Below are positions 1 through 6,963 of a DNA stretch of 8,786 nucleotides, in pieces; position 1 is the stretch's first letter, and every line of letters starts with the position of its first letter. The DNA comes from Dehalococcoidia bacterium (GTDB taxonomy: Bacteria; Chloroflexota; Dehalococcoidia; GIF9; AB-539-J10): the NCBI GenBank assembly GCA_030612165.1, contig JAUWOK010000040.1:1-8786 (forward strand), read 5' to 3'. The notes under the pieces are model-generated. The model had not been told where the DNA came from. It saw only the letters and a list, made by a program, of their open reading frames with translations, and ran no database searches. The position numbers and the translations under genes were made by a program.

Positions 1-2
1 AG

Positions 3-119
3 ACCTTACAGTCAAAGCCTCATCATCATACCAAGCCCGGCCCGGACCATCCCTGGCGCAGACCTTTTAGGGTACACATATCAATAGGGGGTGACAAATT
101 CACTGAACAATTAAGGTGA
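3..119 (+). CDS. 3' end of a probable IS transposase (partial)
   Basis: The frame is open from the left edge to a TGA at 117-119. It encodes a basic, proline-rich tail containing KPGPDHPWRRPF (about positions 36-71). From family knowledge, a 'P-x-HPWR' tail of this sort is common at the C-terminus of DDE/integrase-type transposases of insertion sequences. The last ten or so codons are encoded by the first of the two direct repeats that follow, which fits a gene ending inside an IS terminus. No catalytic domain is in the window, so the identity rests on the tail and the repeats only. The transposase could be intact to the left or only a remnant. Confidence 0.42.
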   Translation, partial: TLQSKPHHHTKPGPDHPWRRPFRVHISIGGDKFTEQLR

Positions 120-134
120 CATTTTCACTGGACA
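90..134 (+). repeat. Two 20-bp direct repeats, likely an IS right end
   Basis: Positions 90-109 (GGTGACAAATTCACTGAACA) and 115-134 (GGTGACATTTTCACTGGACA) match at 17 of 20 bases and are spaced 25 bp start to start. Repeated GGTGACA...CACTGAACA units are typical of transposase-binding sites at the ends of IS21-like elements, whose ends finish in ACA. The element would then end near 134, or near 140 at the next ACA. The other end, and any target duplication, lie outside the window. Confidence 0.5.
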
Positions 135-163
135 GCAACACCTATCTCCGTCAGGCGTCTGCG

Positions 164-172
164 TGTTACAAT
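164..172 (+). promoter_or_regulatory. Possible extended -10 promoter for the DUF58 operon
   Basis: TG-T-TACAAT at 164-172 matches an extended -10 element (TACAAT has 5 of 6 bases of TATAAT). The expected -35 position (about 143-149) has no good match, so recognition would rest on the extended -10. Transcription would start near 179, giving a leader of about 20 nt before the ATG at 198. It lies just downstream of the IS-like end. Confidence 0.35.
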
Positions 173-197
173 TTACGGGCTTTCACTTTACAAAAAG

Positions 198-1475
198 ATG
201 CCTTCATCCGAAACGTTAAACACTACTCCTGAAAAATCACCTCTTTTTCCCCAGCCAACAGGTTGTCTGCTAGGAAAACTCGGGGCGATAATGCTGTTCA
301 TAATTCTCTTCCTGTCCGCCAGACATGGGCAGGTGCTATTAGTCCTCCTCTCCAGCTTGACCCTATCCGCCATAGGGTTTGCCAGGCTGTGGAGCCATCT
401 TTCCCTGAAAGCGCTGAGTTGCCAGTTACTCCTCGGAGAACACCGCGTTTTCCCCGGGGAAAGCGTCGAGTTAAAACTGCGTCTTGTTAACCGCAAGCCA
501 TTACCCCTTCCCTGGATACAGGTTGATACCCCTGTACCGAACGGGTTATCCCTTGATGATTGCTCTCCCTCTTCAGCAAAAAGCACTTTTCAGCACAACT
601 ACATGAGCCACACGACACCGCTTTCCTGGTATTCCAGCATAAACTGGCGACACCAGCTACGATGCGATAGGCGAGGATACTATCCACTGAAGCCGCCTGT
701 AGTCACCTCCGGTGATATCTTCGGTCTCTACCCACGTTCCACCTCCCAATTTGTGACAGAAAATATTATCGTTTATCCCAGGATTTTCACGCTTGCTCAA
801 TTGGGAATTCCGTTACTCTCCCCTCTGGGCGAAACCAGGGCTGAACGACGCATCTTTGAAGACCCCCATCAGACCATTGGAGTACGCGATTACACCCCAC
901 GTGACAGTTTTAGACAAATTCACTGGAAGGCAAGCGCCCGCCGCCAAAACCTGGCAATCAAAGTATTTGAACCGACTACCAGTTTGAAAATCGCGCTATT
1001 TCTGGCCATTGACAGTTTTCAAGACGGCGAACTTTGTAATGAGGAAGACCTGGAGTTAGGCATCAGTGCCACCGCATCGCTCGCCAGCCACGCGGCGCAA
1101 CAGCACTGTCCCTTCGGGCTATTCACCAACACCTGCCTCGCCGACACCGGCAAGCCGATTAAAATCCCTCCCGGGAGCAGTAACGGTCAATTAGTCAGAA
1201 TACTGGAAGCACTGGCAAAAACAACCTCGCTCATCAGCAGTTCTTTCGAGACTTTTCTGCATGACGAACGTCCTGCCCTGCCATGGGGAACGACAATCAT
1301 TTTCATAATCTCCAGGCCCCCGGAATTTTTGCAGGAACTCTTCGCCACATTGAAAAGAGCAGGATATAAAACGATAGTCCTGCAAATCGGCCCCAGTCAA
1401 AACGATGACAGCAACCGTTCCGTCACCTGGTATAACATAAAGCACGATAACAATGGAGCGGAGGTGATAGCATAA
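198..1475 (+). CDS. DUF58 domain-containing protein
   Basis: A 425-aa protein of the DUF58 family, which is usually encoded with MoxR ATPases. Its biochemical role is not established; links to cell-envelope or complex assembly are proposed for the family. After a polar N-terminus (1-25) there is a hydrophobic stretch of one or two membrane segments (about 26-62). An extracytoplasmic-type beta region follows (about 75-200, including FPGESVELKLRLVNRKPLPL). The DUF58 signature is at about 228-258: GVRDYTPRDSFRQIHWKASA, then IKVFEP. The C-terminal part resembles a von Willebrand factor A-like fold; LFLAIDSF (267-274) places a D-x-S where a metal site would sit, but the rest of a MIDAS motif is not evident. 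The ATG at 198 lacks a good Shine-Dalgarno sequence, consistent with a short leader. Its stop codon overlaps the inferred start of the next gene. Confidence 0.88.
   Translation: MPSSETLNTTPEKSPLFPQPTGCLLGKLGAIMLFIILFLSARHGQVLLVLLSSLTLSAIGFARLWSHLSLKALSCQLLLGEHRVFPGESVELKLRLVNRKPLPLPWIQVDTPVPNGLSLDDCSPSSAKSTFQHNYMSHTTPLSWYSSINWRHQLRCDRRGYYPLKPPVVTSGDIFGLYPRSTSQFVTENIIVYPRIFTLAQLGIPLLSPLGETRAERRIFEDPHQTIGVRDYTPRDSFRQIHWKASARRQNLAIKVFEPTTSLKIALFLAIDSFQDGELCNEEDLELGISATASLASHAAQQHCPFGLFTNTCLADTGKPIKIPPGSSNGQLVRILEALAKTTSLISSSFETFLHDERPALPWGTTIIFIISRPPEFLQELFATLKRAGYKTIVLQIGPSQNDDSNRSVTWYNIKHDNNGAEVIA
1460..1474 (+). promoter_or_regulatory. Perfect Shine-Dalgarno in front of an ATA codon
   Basis: GGAGGTGAT at 1460-1468 is an uninterrupted match to the anti-Shine-Dalgarno sequence. 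Seven bases separate GGAGG from ATA at 1472-1474, the ideal spacing for a start codon. ATA overlaps the TAA stop of the upstream gene (1473-1475) exactly as ATG overlaps TGA in an ATGA junction, and the next junction in this operon (2893-2896) is of that kind. A G at 1474 in place of A would give ATG plus TGA. Confidence 0.6.
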
Positions 1476-2896
1476 GTGCTTTCTGGCGCAGGAATATCTC
1501 CCACCTCGCCATTTTAGGAATAGAAGGCTCCTGGCTATACGCTCTTTTATGCCTGCTAAACGAGAAAATAGTCGCTGGCTGTCTGGCAACTTCCTGGCTT
1601 TTATTTCCCTATTTGCTAGCTTTTGTTTTTAATAAATTGCTATTGCAGCTAAGATGGCACAAATCCTATACCTACCTTGCCAACGGGTTAATCTGCATTG
1701 CGAGCATCTTGCTGCTGATAAAGTTTCAGCTATATGGCGATTTTCCCCTTCTGGGCTCCGCCTGGTTGGCAGCCTCTCTCCACTCCCTGTCACAGATACT
1801 TTATTCCATCGAACCAGAACTTTTGATACTCCTGGCAGGTATTGGTCTCTGGTGGCTGGGCCAGCGTGCCGCTCGCCTCAAAACCGACCCCGACACTTCC
1901 ATTGCCGAGTTCCAGTTTGGCCTGATTGCCCTGCTCATTATTGTATTCCTTACCTCCCAAACAGGCCTTCATCTCGCCAGTTCAACTCCCTGTATCATCG
2001 CCTTCTTTCTCTTCTCCTTGCTGGGAATGTCCCTGTCCCATGCGTCAAGCAGCCCAAACAAGCTGCCGCAGTTTCGGAGACACTGGCTGATGATAACAAT
2101 CATCAGCGTCGTCGTAATCATTGCCCTGGGCCTTTTTGTCGGATCGATAGTAGACGCCGCTTTAATACAGCTAATGCTCATTCCCTTTAAATGGATCTGG
2201 GGGCTGATTATGCAGGCGATGGACTTTCTGGCAAACCTTTTTGGCAACCCTTCTCCACCCCCAGAACCTCCTCCTCCTGTTGCTGCTCCACCGGCAGGAC
2301 TCCAGGATGGGTTTAAAATGTCGGATCTTATCCCCAGGACACTGCGCGAAGTGCTCCGTCTCATCAGCCTATCCTTCTTTCTGGGAATGCTGGTCTTCGC
2401 CTTATGGCGGATGTCCTCTGACCTGGTGAAATGGCTGCGCCGTAAATTAACCACCACACAAGGAGCGGAAATCGAGTCATTGTCAGGCGGACTCAAGACG
2501 GATATCCTGGCTTTACTGGAACGAATTATGCTTAAGCTGCGCGGGTTAAGACACATCTTTCACTGGCAAAAGAGTAAAAAACCGCTGCCACGGGAAACCG
2601 CTTCTGTGCGGGATATCTATCGCCAGTTTCTACGCTGGACAGCCAGAAAAGGGTATCCCATGAACCCATATCAGACCCCCAGCGAACATCTCAGGGCAAT
2701 GGAGAGCCTGTTGCCTGCGGCACAGGACGACCTCCGGTTCATCACGCAGCAATACATCCATGCCCGCTACAGCCCATCACCACCCGGTGAGAATGTATTA
2801 AAACAGCTTGAACAAACCTGGCATAGATTAAAACGAATCCAATTCCAGCCGTCACCAAAACGAGGATATCAGCAAGCAGGAGGCAGTTTGATATGA
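1472..2896 (+). CDS. Membrane protein with C-terminal DUF4129-like region
   Basis: With the inferred ATA start this is a 474-aa multi-pass membrane protein; the first conventional start in frame is a TTG at 1613 (427 aa). The longer form is preferred: the 47 extra codons are open, encode hydrophobic membrane-like sequence (LLCLLNEKIVAGCLATSWLL), and follow a perfect ribosome binding site, while TTG 1613 has none. Residue numbers use the long form. Several membrane segments lie between about 10 and 230, then a proline-rich linker (about 260-277, PSPPPEPPPPVAAPP), one more segment (about 293-313), and a cytoplasmic tail. The tail at about 379-457 (VRDIYRQFLRWTARKGYP, TPSEHL, YIHARYSP) has the pattern of DUF4129, the domain often found behind transglutaminase-like cores in MoxR/DUF58 loci. 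No transglutaminase Cys-His-Asp core is visible. Function unknown; probably works with its two neighbours at the membrane. Confidence 0.75.
   Translation: MSAFWRRNISHLAILGIEGSWLYALLCLLNEKIVAGCLATSWLLFPYLLAFVFNKLLLQLRWHKSYTYLANGLICIASILLLIKFQLYGDFPLLGSAWLAASLHSLSQILYSIEPELLILLAGIGLWWLGQRAARLKTDPDTSIAEFQFGLIALLIIVFLTSQTGLHLASSTPCIIAFFLFSLLGMSLSHASSSPNKLPQFRRHWLMITIISVVVIIALGLFVGSIVDAALIQLMLIPFKWIWGLIMQAMDFLANLFGNPSPPPEPPPPVAAPPAGLQDGFKMSDLIPRTLREVLRLISLSFFLGMLVFALWRMSSDLVKWLRRKLTTTQGAEIESLSGGLKTDILALLERIMLKLRGLRHIFHWQKSKKPLPRETASVRDIYRQFLRWTARKGYPMNPYQTPSEHLRAMESLLPAAQDDLRFITQQYIHARYSPSPPGENVLKQLEQTWHRLKRIQFQPSPKRGYQQAGGSLI
2878..2883 (+). promoter_or_regulatory. Shine-Dalgarno of the MoxR ATPase gene
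   Basis: AGGAGG lies 9 bases before ATG 2893, inside the end of the preceding gene. With the ATGA overlap at 2893-2896 it indicates translational coupling, and it serves as the normal counterpart of the odd ATA junction at 1472. Confidence 0.7.
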
Positions 2897-3873
2897 ACAA
2901 AACGATTGAAGAAATTATTCCCGATGTAACACCGGTGCGAAAAGCAGCAGAGAGGTTCATCGCTAATGTCGAAAAGGTCATCATCGGCAAACGCGAAACA
3001 ATTGAACTGGCCTTGATAACATTACTTTGCGAGGGGCATCTGTTGATCGAGGACGTACCCGGTACAGGAAAAACCATGCTGGCTAAAGCAATGGCTAAAT
3101 CTCTGGGCTTGAATTTCAAAAGAATCCAGTTCACCCCCGACCTGTTGCCTTCCGATGTCACCGGAGTTTATTATTTCAACCAGAAGACCACAGAATTTGA
3201 ATTCCGACCGGGGCCAATCATGTCTAATATAGTACTGGCTGACGAAATAAATCGCGCCACGCCCCGCACTCAATCTTGCCTGCTGGAATGCATGCAAGAG
3301 CAACAAGCCACCGTAGACATAGAAACTATTCCTCTGCCACGTCCATTCATGGTCATCGCCACCCAAAACCCTGTTGAATTGGAAGGCACTTTTCCCCTAC
3401 CTGAGGCACAGCTTGACCGTTTTCTTCTCAAGATCAAGCTAGGATACCCTTCAAGAGAAGAGGAATCAACCATCCTATTACGCTTCCAGCAGACAGATCC
3501 TTTAAGAGAATTGGCCAGCATCATCGAAAAAACAGAATTGCTGGAGCTGCAAAAGCTCTGCCGACAGGTCTATGTGGAGGATTCGCTCCGCGATTACGTC
3601 GTAGCCATAACCGGCGCTACTCGAAACCACAAAAACATCGAACTGGGCGCCAGCCCCCGCTCCTCCCTTGGCCTCCAGTCGGCTTCTCAAGCTCTGGCGG
3701 CCGTGCGAGGACGGAACTATGTCATTCCTGATGATATAAAGAGCCTGGCAGTGTCCGTACTATCCCATCGTCTCATCGCCAAAATGAAAGCTCAGCTGCA
3801 AGGACATGACACCGAAGACATTATTAGAGAGGTTATCTCCAATGTAGCGGTGCCAGTGGAAGAAAGAACATAG
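2893..3873 (+). CDS. MoxR-family AAA+ ATPase
   Basis: A 326-aa protein that aligns end to end with the MoxR family of AAA+ ATPases, which are thought to act as chaperones in maturing or activating partner protein complexes. Visible motifs: Walker A GTGKT at 57-61 (after EDVP), Walker B VLADE at 114-118 followed by INRATPRTQ, sensor 1 in ATQNP (Asn159), the family stretch EGTFPLPEAQLDRF with its arginine-finger candidate Arg176, and sensor 2 GASPRSS with Arg256 at the start of the lid domain. All key residues are present, so it should be active. The start overlaps the previous stop by 4 bp (ATGA) and has AGGAGG upstream. It is the last gene of the operon, whereas MoxR genes commonly come first. 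Its natural partner here is the DUF58 protein. Confidence 0.93.
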   Translation: MNKTIEEIIPDVTPVRKAAERFIANVEKVIIGKRETIELALITLLCEGHLLIEDVPGTGKTMLAKAMAKSLGLNFKRIQFTPDLLPSDVTGVYYFNQKTTEFEFRPGPIMSNIVLADEINRATPRTQSCLLECMQEQQATVDIETIPLPRPFMVIATQNPVELEGTFPLPEAQLDRFLLKIKLGYPSREEESTILLRFQQTDPLRELASIIEKTELLELQKLCRQVYVEDSLRDYVVAITGATRNHKNIELGASPRSSLGLQSASQALAAVRGRNYVIPDDIKSLAVSVLSHRLIAKMKAQLQGHDTEDIIREVISNVAVPVEERT

Positions 3874-3908
3874 ACCGCTCCTTCAGGCAATCAAGACCAG
3901 CACCCTGC

Positions 3909-5042
3909 TCACCATTGGACAAACATCGGCATGATTACATGGACATAATTATCCACCCCTATGGGGCGAATAACGCCGGGGCTCGACGGAGTGGTAACCT
4001 CCAGCGCCACCTGATCCGCGTGAAGAACGGATAGAACATCAGAAAGATATTTGACATTAAAGGCAATTTTAGCTTCAGCGCCATCAACCAGCGCATCGAT
4101 CTCGCCAACATTATCTCCCACTTCCTCTGCCTGGGCGGAAACGGTTACCTTGCCGGGCATTAACTCGGAACCGGGCGAGATTACCAGGCGCACGATGCCG
4201 CTGGCATCACGAGCAAAAATAGAGGACATGCGGGTAATCCTTAAAAATTCGGCAACATTCATTACAGCCCTGGTAGTGTACTCCTGGGGAATAACTTGAG
4301 AATAGCTGGGGAAAGCCCCCTGAATAAGCTGAGAAACCACCTCGGCACTTCTGAGATGGAAAAGGGCTTGCCCTTTCTTGTGATCCAGGGAAATCTCTAC
4401 CGGCTCATCCTGGTCACCGAGGAGACGACTTATTTCTCCCAGAGTTTTAGACGGGATGATCACAGCCACTTTATCCTTGACCGAAGAGGCCAGCTTCATC
4501 CTGTAAACTGCTAACCTGAAACCATCGGCAGCCACCAGGTTAAGGTCATCTTCTTCAAGCTCGGCATATATGCCAGTCAGCACGGGGCGAGTCTCCTCCA
4601 CAGCAGCAACAAAAGCGACCTGAGAAATGCCTTCCTTCAAAGCATCAGCTTCAACGTTGGCAGTCACCCCCCCACTCACCTGGGGAATAGGAGGGAAATC
4701 GTCAGCGCTAATACCGTTGATACGAGCTCGAAAACGCCCGCTGGTAAGTTCAAGAGTGCTGGTACCAGCAGGCAGAACAATCTCTATCAAATCCTCTGGT
4801 AAAGAATTAACAAAATCGGTAAGCAAACGGGCCGGAACCGTAATAACTCCCTCCTCCTCCACCTTAGCCCCAACCAGGCAAGTCGTAGCTATTTCCAGGT
4901 TGGTAGCGGCTAATTTGAGCTGGGACTGGCCAGCAGATATCAAGACATTTTGAGTAATAGGCAGAGTAGTCCTCGTAGCTATAGACTTGCCTACTATACT
5001 TAATCCCCTGCTCAGATTCTCTTGAAGACAAGTCAATTTCAT
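3909..5042 (-). CDS. dnaN: DNA polymerase III beta subunit (sliding clamp)
   Basis: A 377-aa protein of normal length for the bacterial beta clamp, the ring-shaped dimer of three similar domains per subunit that tethers DNA polymerase III to DNA and binds other replication and repair proteins. The opening MKLTCLQENLSRGLSIVGK and TTLPITQNVLI belong to domain 1. AADGFRLAVYR (about 170-180) is the conserved strand of domain 2, and FPSYSQVIPQ with the following RAVMNVAEFL begins domain 3. The C-terminus VHVIMPMFVQW contains the conserved MPM that forms part of the protein-binding pocket; the short FVQW extension is one I associate with Chloroflexota clamps. The start is supported by GGAGAGG at 5049-5055. 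It follows rdgB by 57 bp and has its own promoter in that gap. No dnaA, recF or DnaA-box cluster is present, so it is not in the usual origin setting within this window. Confidence 0.95.
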   Translation of the reverse strand: MKLTCLQENLSRGLSIVGKSIATRTTLPITQNVLISAGQSQLKLAATNLEIATTCLVGAKVEEEGVITVPARLLTDFVNSLPEDLIEIVLPAGTSTLELTSGRFRARINGISADDFPPIPQVSGGVTANVEADALKEGISQVAFVAAVEETRPVLTGIYAELEEDDLNLVAADGFRLAVYRMKLASSVKDKVAVIIPSKTLGEISRLLGDQDEPVEISLDHKKGQALFHLRSAEVVSQLIQGAFPSYSQVIPQEYTTRAVMNVAEFLRITRMSSIFARDASGIVRLVISPGSELMPGKVTVSAQAEEVGDNVGEIDALVDGAEAKIAFNVKYLSDVLSVLHADQVALEVTTPSSPGVIRPIGVDNYVHVIMPMFVQW

Positions 5043-5074
5043 AAAGTTCCTCTCCTTTCCTGCATGAGTGACAC

Positions 5075-5103
5075 AGTATACATTCAGAAGGCTCTCGCGT
5101 CAA
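5075..5103 (-). promoter_or_regulatory. Sigma-70 type promoter of dnaN
   Basis: Read on the - strand, TTGACG (5103-5098, 5 of 6 consensus bases) is followed after exactly 17 bases by TATACT (5080-5075, 5 of 6). Transcription would start near 5068, giving a leader of about 25 nt to the dnaN ATG at 5042. The -35 box overlaps the rdgB stop codon (5102-5100), so dnaN can be expressed apart from the upstream genes. Confidence 0.65.
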
Positions 5104-5696
5104 TGAATTTTCGCCTTGAGCGCCTGGCAGGCGATCTCTGCGGCACGGGCGCGATGGCTCACCCGGTTTTTGGTCTCCTGAGACACCTCGGCCATGGTCT
5201 TTCCCAGATCAGGAAGATAGAAAATAGAGTCATAACCAAAACCCCCCTCTCCTGCCGGCTCAAAAGCGATTATCCCGGGGCATTCACCCCTGCACAACTC
5301 CACCTCCCCCTCCGGGGTGGCTATGGCAATAACACAGACAAACCGCGCTATCCGTTCCTCCCTGGGAACACCTTTCAATTTATCAAGAATAGTTCTTATT
5401 TTTTCCGCATCGGAAACGTTTTCGCCGGCAAAACGGGCCGAATGCACCCCTGGTTTACCATCAAGGGCATCTATCTCCAATCCTGAATCATCAGCTATAG
5501 TAAGCAACTGTCCCTTACGGGCATAAGCCTGAGCTTTCAGACAGGCATTTTGCTCGTAAGTATTTCCCGTCTCCAGAACCGTCTCCGTTATACCCCTCTC
5601 AGACAGAGAAGACAAACGATAACCAGCACTGGCCAGCAAAACACGATACTCGCAAACTTTGCCTTGATTATTGCTGGCCAAAAGAAGATCAGCCAT
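5100..5696 (-). CDS. rdgB: XTP/dITP pyrophosphatase (RdgB/HAM1 family)
   Basis: A 198-aa protein, normal length for the RdgB/HAM1 family. These cytosolic enzymes hydrolyse XTP, dITP and ITP to the monophosphate and pyrophosphate, keeping deaminated purines out of DNA and RNA. The motifs are complete: N-terminal SNNQGK (8-13) for triphosphate binding, a conserved Glu-x-Asn in TYEQNACLKA, DDSGLEIDAL followed by PGVHSARFAG in the active site, GFGYDSIF for base recognition, and SHRARA near the C-terminus. The ATG at 5696 is 9 bp after the stop of the aldolase/phosphatase gene, which suggests a shared transcript. The ribosome binding site is poor: GAGAGG lies only one base before ATG and a weak AGG lies a little further upstream, so translation may depend on coupling. 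The dnaN promoter overlaps its stop codon. Confidence 0.95.
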   Translation of the reverse strand: MADLLLASNNQGKVCEYRVLLASAGYRLSSLSERGITETVLETGNTYEQNACLKAQAYARKGQLLTIADDSGLEIDALDGKPGVHSARFAGENVSDAEKIRTILDKLKGVPREERIARFVCVIAIATPEGEVELCRGECPGIIAFEPAGEGGFGYDSIFYLPDLGKTMAEVSQETKNRVSHRARAAEIACQALKAKIH

Positions 5697-5705
5697 GCCT
5701 CTCGC

Positions 5706-6803
5706 CTATGGAATCTCTTCGAACCGGGAGGCCAGCTTCGCCATTACCTCCGGCATAGTGGTATATTCCATTTCGTCCAGAGGCAGACGGTGAGGCTCAA
5801 AAGGCCCCATGCGACGGAGATAATCAGCCACAAGATTCGCCTGATGCCTGGCCTCATCAAAAGAAGGATCGTCAAAAAGGTCACGCGGGCCAATCAATTT
5901 GCCACCCGTAATCTGAAAGCCAGCAGCTATAACCCTGGGAGGCCCATCAAAACGGGATGGGTTGCTCTCACGCACCGCCACCGGCATCAAGGGACCATTA
6001 TGAGACCCCCTCATCCAACCCTCCACTATATGAGGAAAAGCAAACGGTTCCAGCACTTCCCCCACCGCCGGAAAATGCCCCTGAGTACGAACAACGCATA
6101 CCGGATCGTCTTTGCCTACATATCTTCCTGCCGTCATAGACAGTTTCTGGGTAGAGGAAACAGCGGCTATTTCGCCGCTATCCTTATGATAAACCGCCTT
6201 AATACAGTAGCGGCCGGGAGCACCTATCAAAACCAACATATCGTAGATTTCTTCAGGTGAGTTGAGTTTAATGCTCTTATGCTCTTTAACGTCATGAATC
6301 TCAAAAATAAACCCTGAGTGCATATTAGAGGCTATAACCAACCCGACAGTATTAAAAGGATCGGCAAACATCTTATACAATGGCAAATTCCAGGCGCCTG
6401 AGGCTGTTTTGTCCGCCATAAACACGATAACAGGTTCTGATTTGCGTTCCGTAATCTGCATCTCTGCGACACCCGGCCCCATCCCCTTGACATTACAAGA
6501 GAAAGCATCGCTCAAAAGGTCCTGCCCTGCGCCATATAACCCCAACTTCTTAGCAAGTTCAGTACCCTTGATGAAAATATCCCAGGCAAGCCCATGTATC
6601 TTTTCGTTATCCTCCCCTTCCCGATGTGTCATTATCAACTGAAGATCATCACCACACCTGGTAACGTGATAATCTATCAGGACTCCTTTTTTCTGTGCTT
6701 GCTCCAATCCCTTCTCCGCTTGTTCCAGTATTGCCGGATGTGAACTGGAATGTCCTACATATCCTCCGATGTCTGCTTTGATTACGCTTAAGGTTATATC
6801 CAT
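5706..6803 (-). CDS. fbp: Fructose-1,6-bisphosphate aldolase/phosphatase (class V FBPase)
   Basis: A 365-aa protein of the bifunctional, archaeal-type FBP aldolase/phosphatase family. It condenses dihydroxyacetone phosphate with glyceraldehyde 3-phosphate and dephosphorylates the product to fructose 6-phosphate, so it commits carbon to gluconeogenesis. It is a cytosolic, magnesium-dependent enzyme. Visible signatures: SVIKADIGGYVGH (6-18) with metal and phosphate ligands Asp11 and His18, GDD at 51-53, GAGQD at 91-95, ADPFNTVGLVIAS, then YVGKDDP with Tyr228, Lys231 (Schiff-base lysine), Asp232 and Asp233, and RGSHNGPLMPV with DGPP. All catalytic residues are present. The frame extends upstream to an ATG at 6887, but 6803 is chosen because GGAGGT precedes it closely and MDITLSVIKADIG is the family N-terminus. 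It leads a likely unit with rdgB and suggests an anaerobe or autotroph that makes sugars from C2/C3 precursors. Confidence 0.94.
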   Translation of the reverse strand: MDITLSVIKADIGGYVGHSSSHPAILEQAEKGLEQAQKKGVLIDYHVTRCGDDLQLIMTHREGEDNEKIHGLAWDIFIKGTELAKKLGLYGAGQDLLSDAFSCNVKGMGPGVAEMQITERKSEPVIVFMADKTASGAWNLPLYKMFADPFNTVGLVIASNMHSGFIFEIHDVKEHKSIKLNSPEEIYDMLVLIGAPGRYCIKAVYHKDSGEIAAVSSTQKLSMTAGRYVGKDDPVCVVRTQGHFPAVGEVLEPFAFPHIVEGWMRGSHNGPLMPVAVRESNPSRFDGPPRVIAAGFQITGGKLIGPRDLFDDPSFDEARHQANLVADYLRRMGPFEPHRLPLDEMEYTTMPEVMAKLASRFEEIP

Positions 6804-6806
6804 GTT

Positions 6807-6812
6807 ACCTCC
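6807..6812 (-). promoter_or_regulatory. Shine-Dalgarno deciding the start at 6803
   Basis: On the - strand GGAGGT lies three bases before the ATG at 6803-6801. The alternative ATG at 6887 has no comparable site and would add 28 residues foreign to the family. Confidence 0.65.
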
Positions 6813-6890
6813 AAGACCATTATTTTTACTAAAACCAGGGAAACTTGCCTGCAACCCCCCACCTTCATGACCCGTAGTTATTACCAACCT

Positions 6891-6920
6891 AGTTTAACAA
6901 GCAAAAAGGAAAACGGTCAA
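6891..6920 (-). promoter_or_regulatory. Probable promoter of the aldolase/phosphatase-rdgB unit
   Basis: On the - strand TTGACC (6920-6915) and, after 18 bases, TAAACT (6896-6891) form a sigma-70 like promoter, helped by a TG one base before the -10 (extended -10). Transcription would start near 6884, leaving a leader of about 80 nt to ATG 6803. I saw no riboswitch-like or long hairpin structure in that leader. The rest of the 160-bp gap (6804-6963) holds no gene and no clear terminator for the upstream FAD gene. Confidence 0.45.
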
Positions 6921-6963
6921 GCTATTTCTTTCTTAAATAAAATCACGTCGGCGTCAAACATCT

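Noticed and set aside
1969..2556. 195-codon frame on the - strand opposite the membrane protein gene
   Set aside because: It mirrors the proline-rich linker and membrane segments of the real gene as glycine- and serine-rich low-complexity sequence; no family match and no ribosome binding site.
3874..3908. Bidirectional terminator between the converging moxR-like and dnaN genes
   Set aside because: Only a 4-bp AGCA/TGCT stem with a 3-base loop is present and no U-tract follows on either strand.
3946..3954. TTATCCACC, one base from a DnaA box, near the 3' end of dnaN
   Set aside because: It is a single match inside conserved coding sequence (DNYVHVIM), with no cluster of boxes and no AT-rich unwinding region.
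5300..5320. GC-rich inverted repeat (CCACC...CCCC / GGGGTGG)
   Set aside because: It lies within the rdgB coding sequence and no U-run follows; it is explained by the encoded glycine, proline and glutamate codons.
5550..6260. Long open frame of 236 codons on the + strand opposite the aldolase/phosphatase and rdgB
   Set aside because: It is antisense to two genes with complete catalytic motifs; its protein is rich in Arg, His and Gln, has no recognisable motif and no ribosome binding site.
6804..6887. 28-residue N-terminal extension of the aldolase/phosphatase from ATG 6887
   Set aside because: GGAGGT directly before ATG 6803 and the family N-terminus both favour the shorter form, and the putative transcription start near 6884 lies inside the extension.
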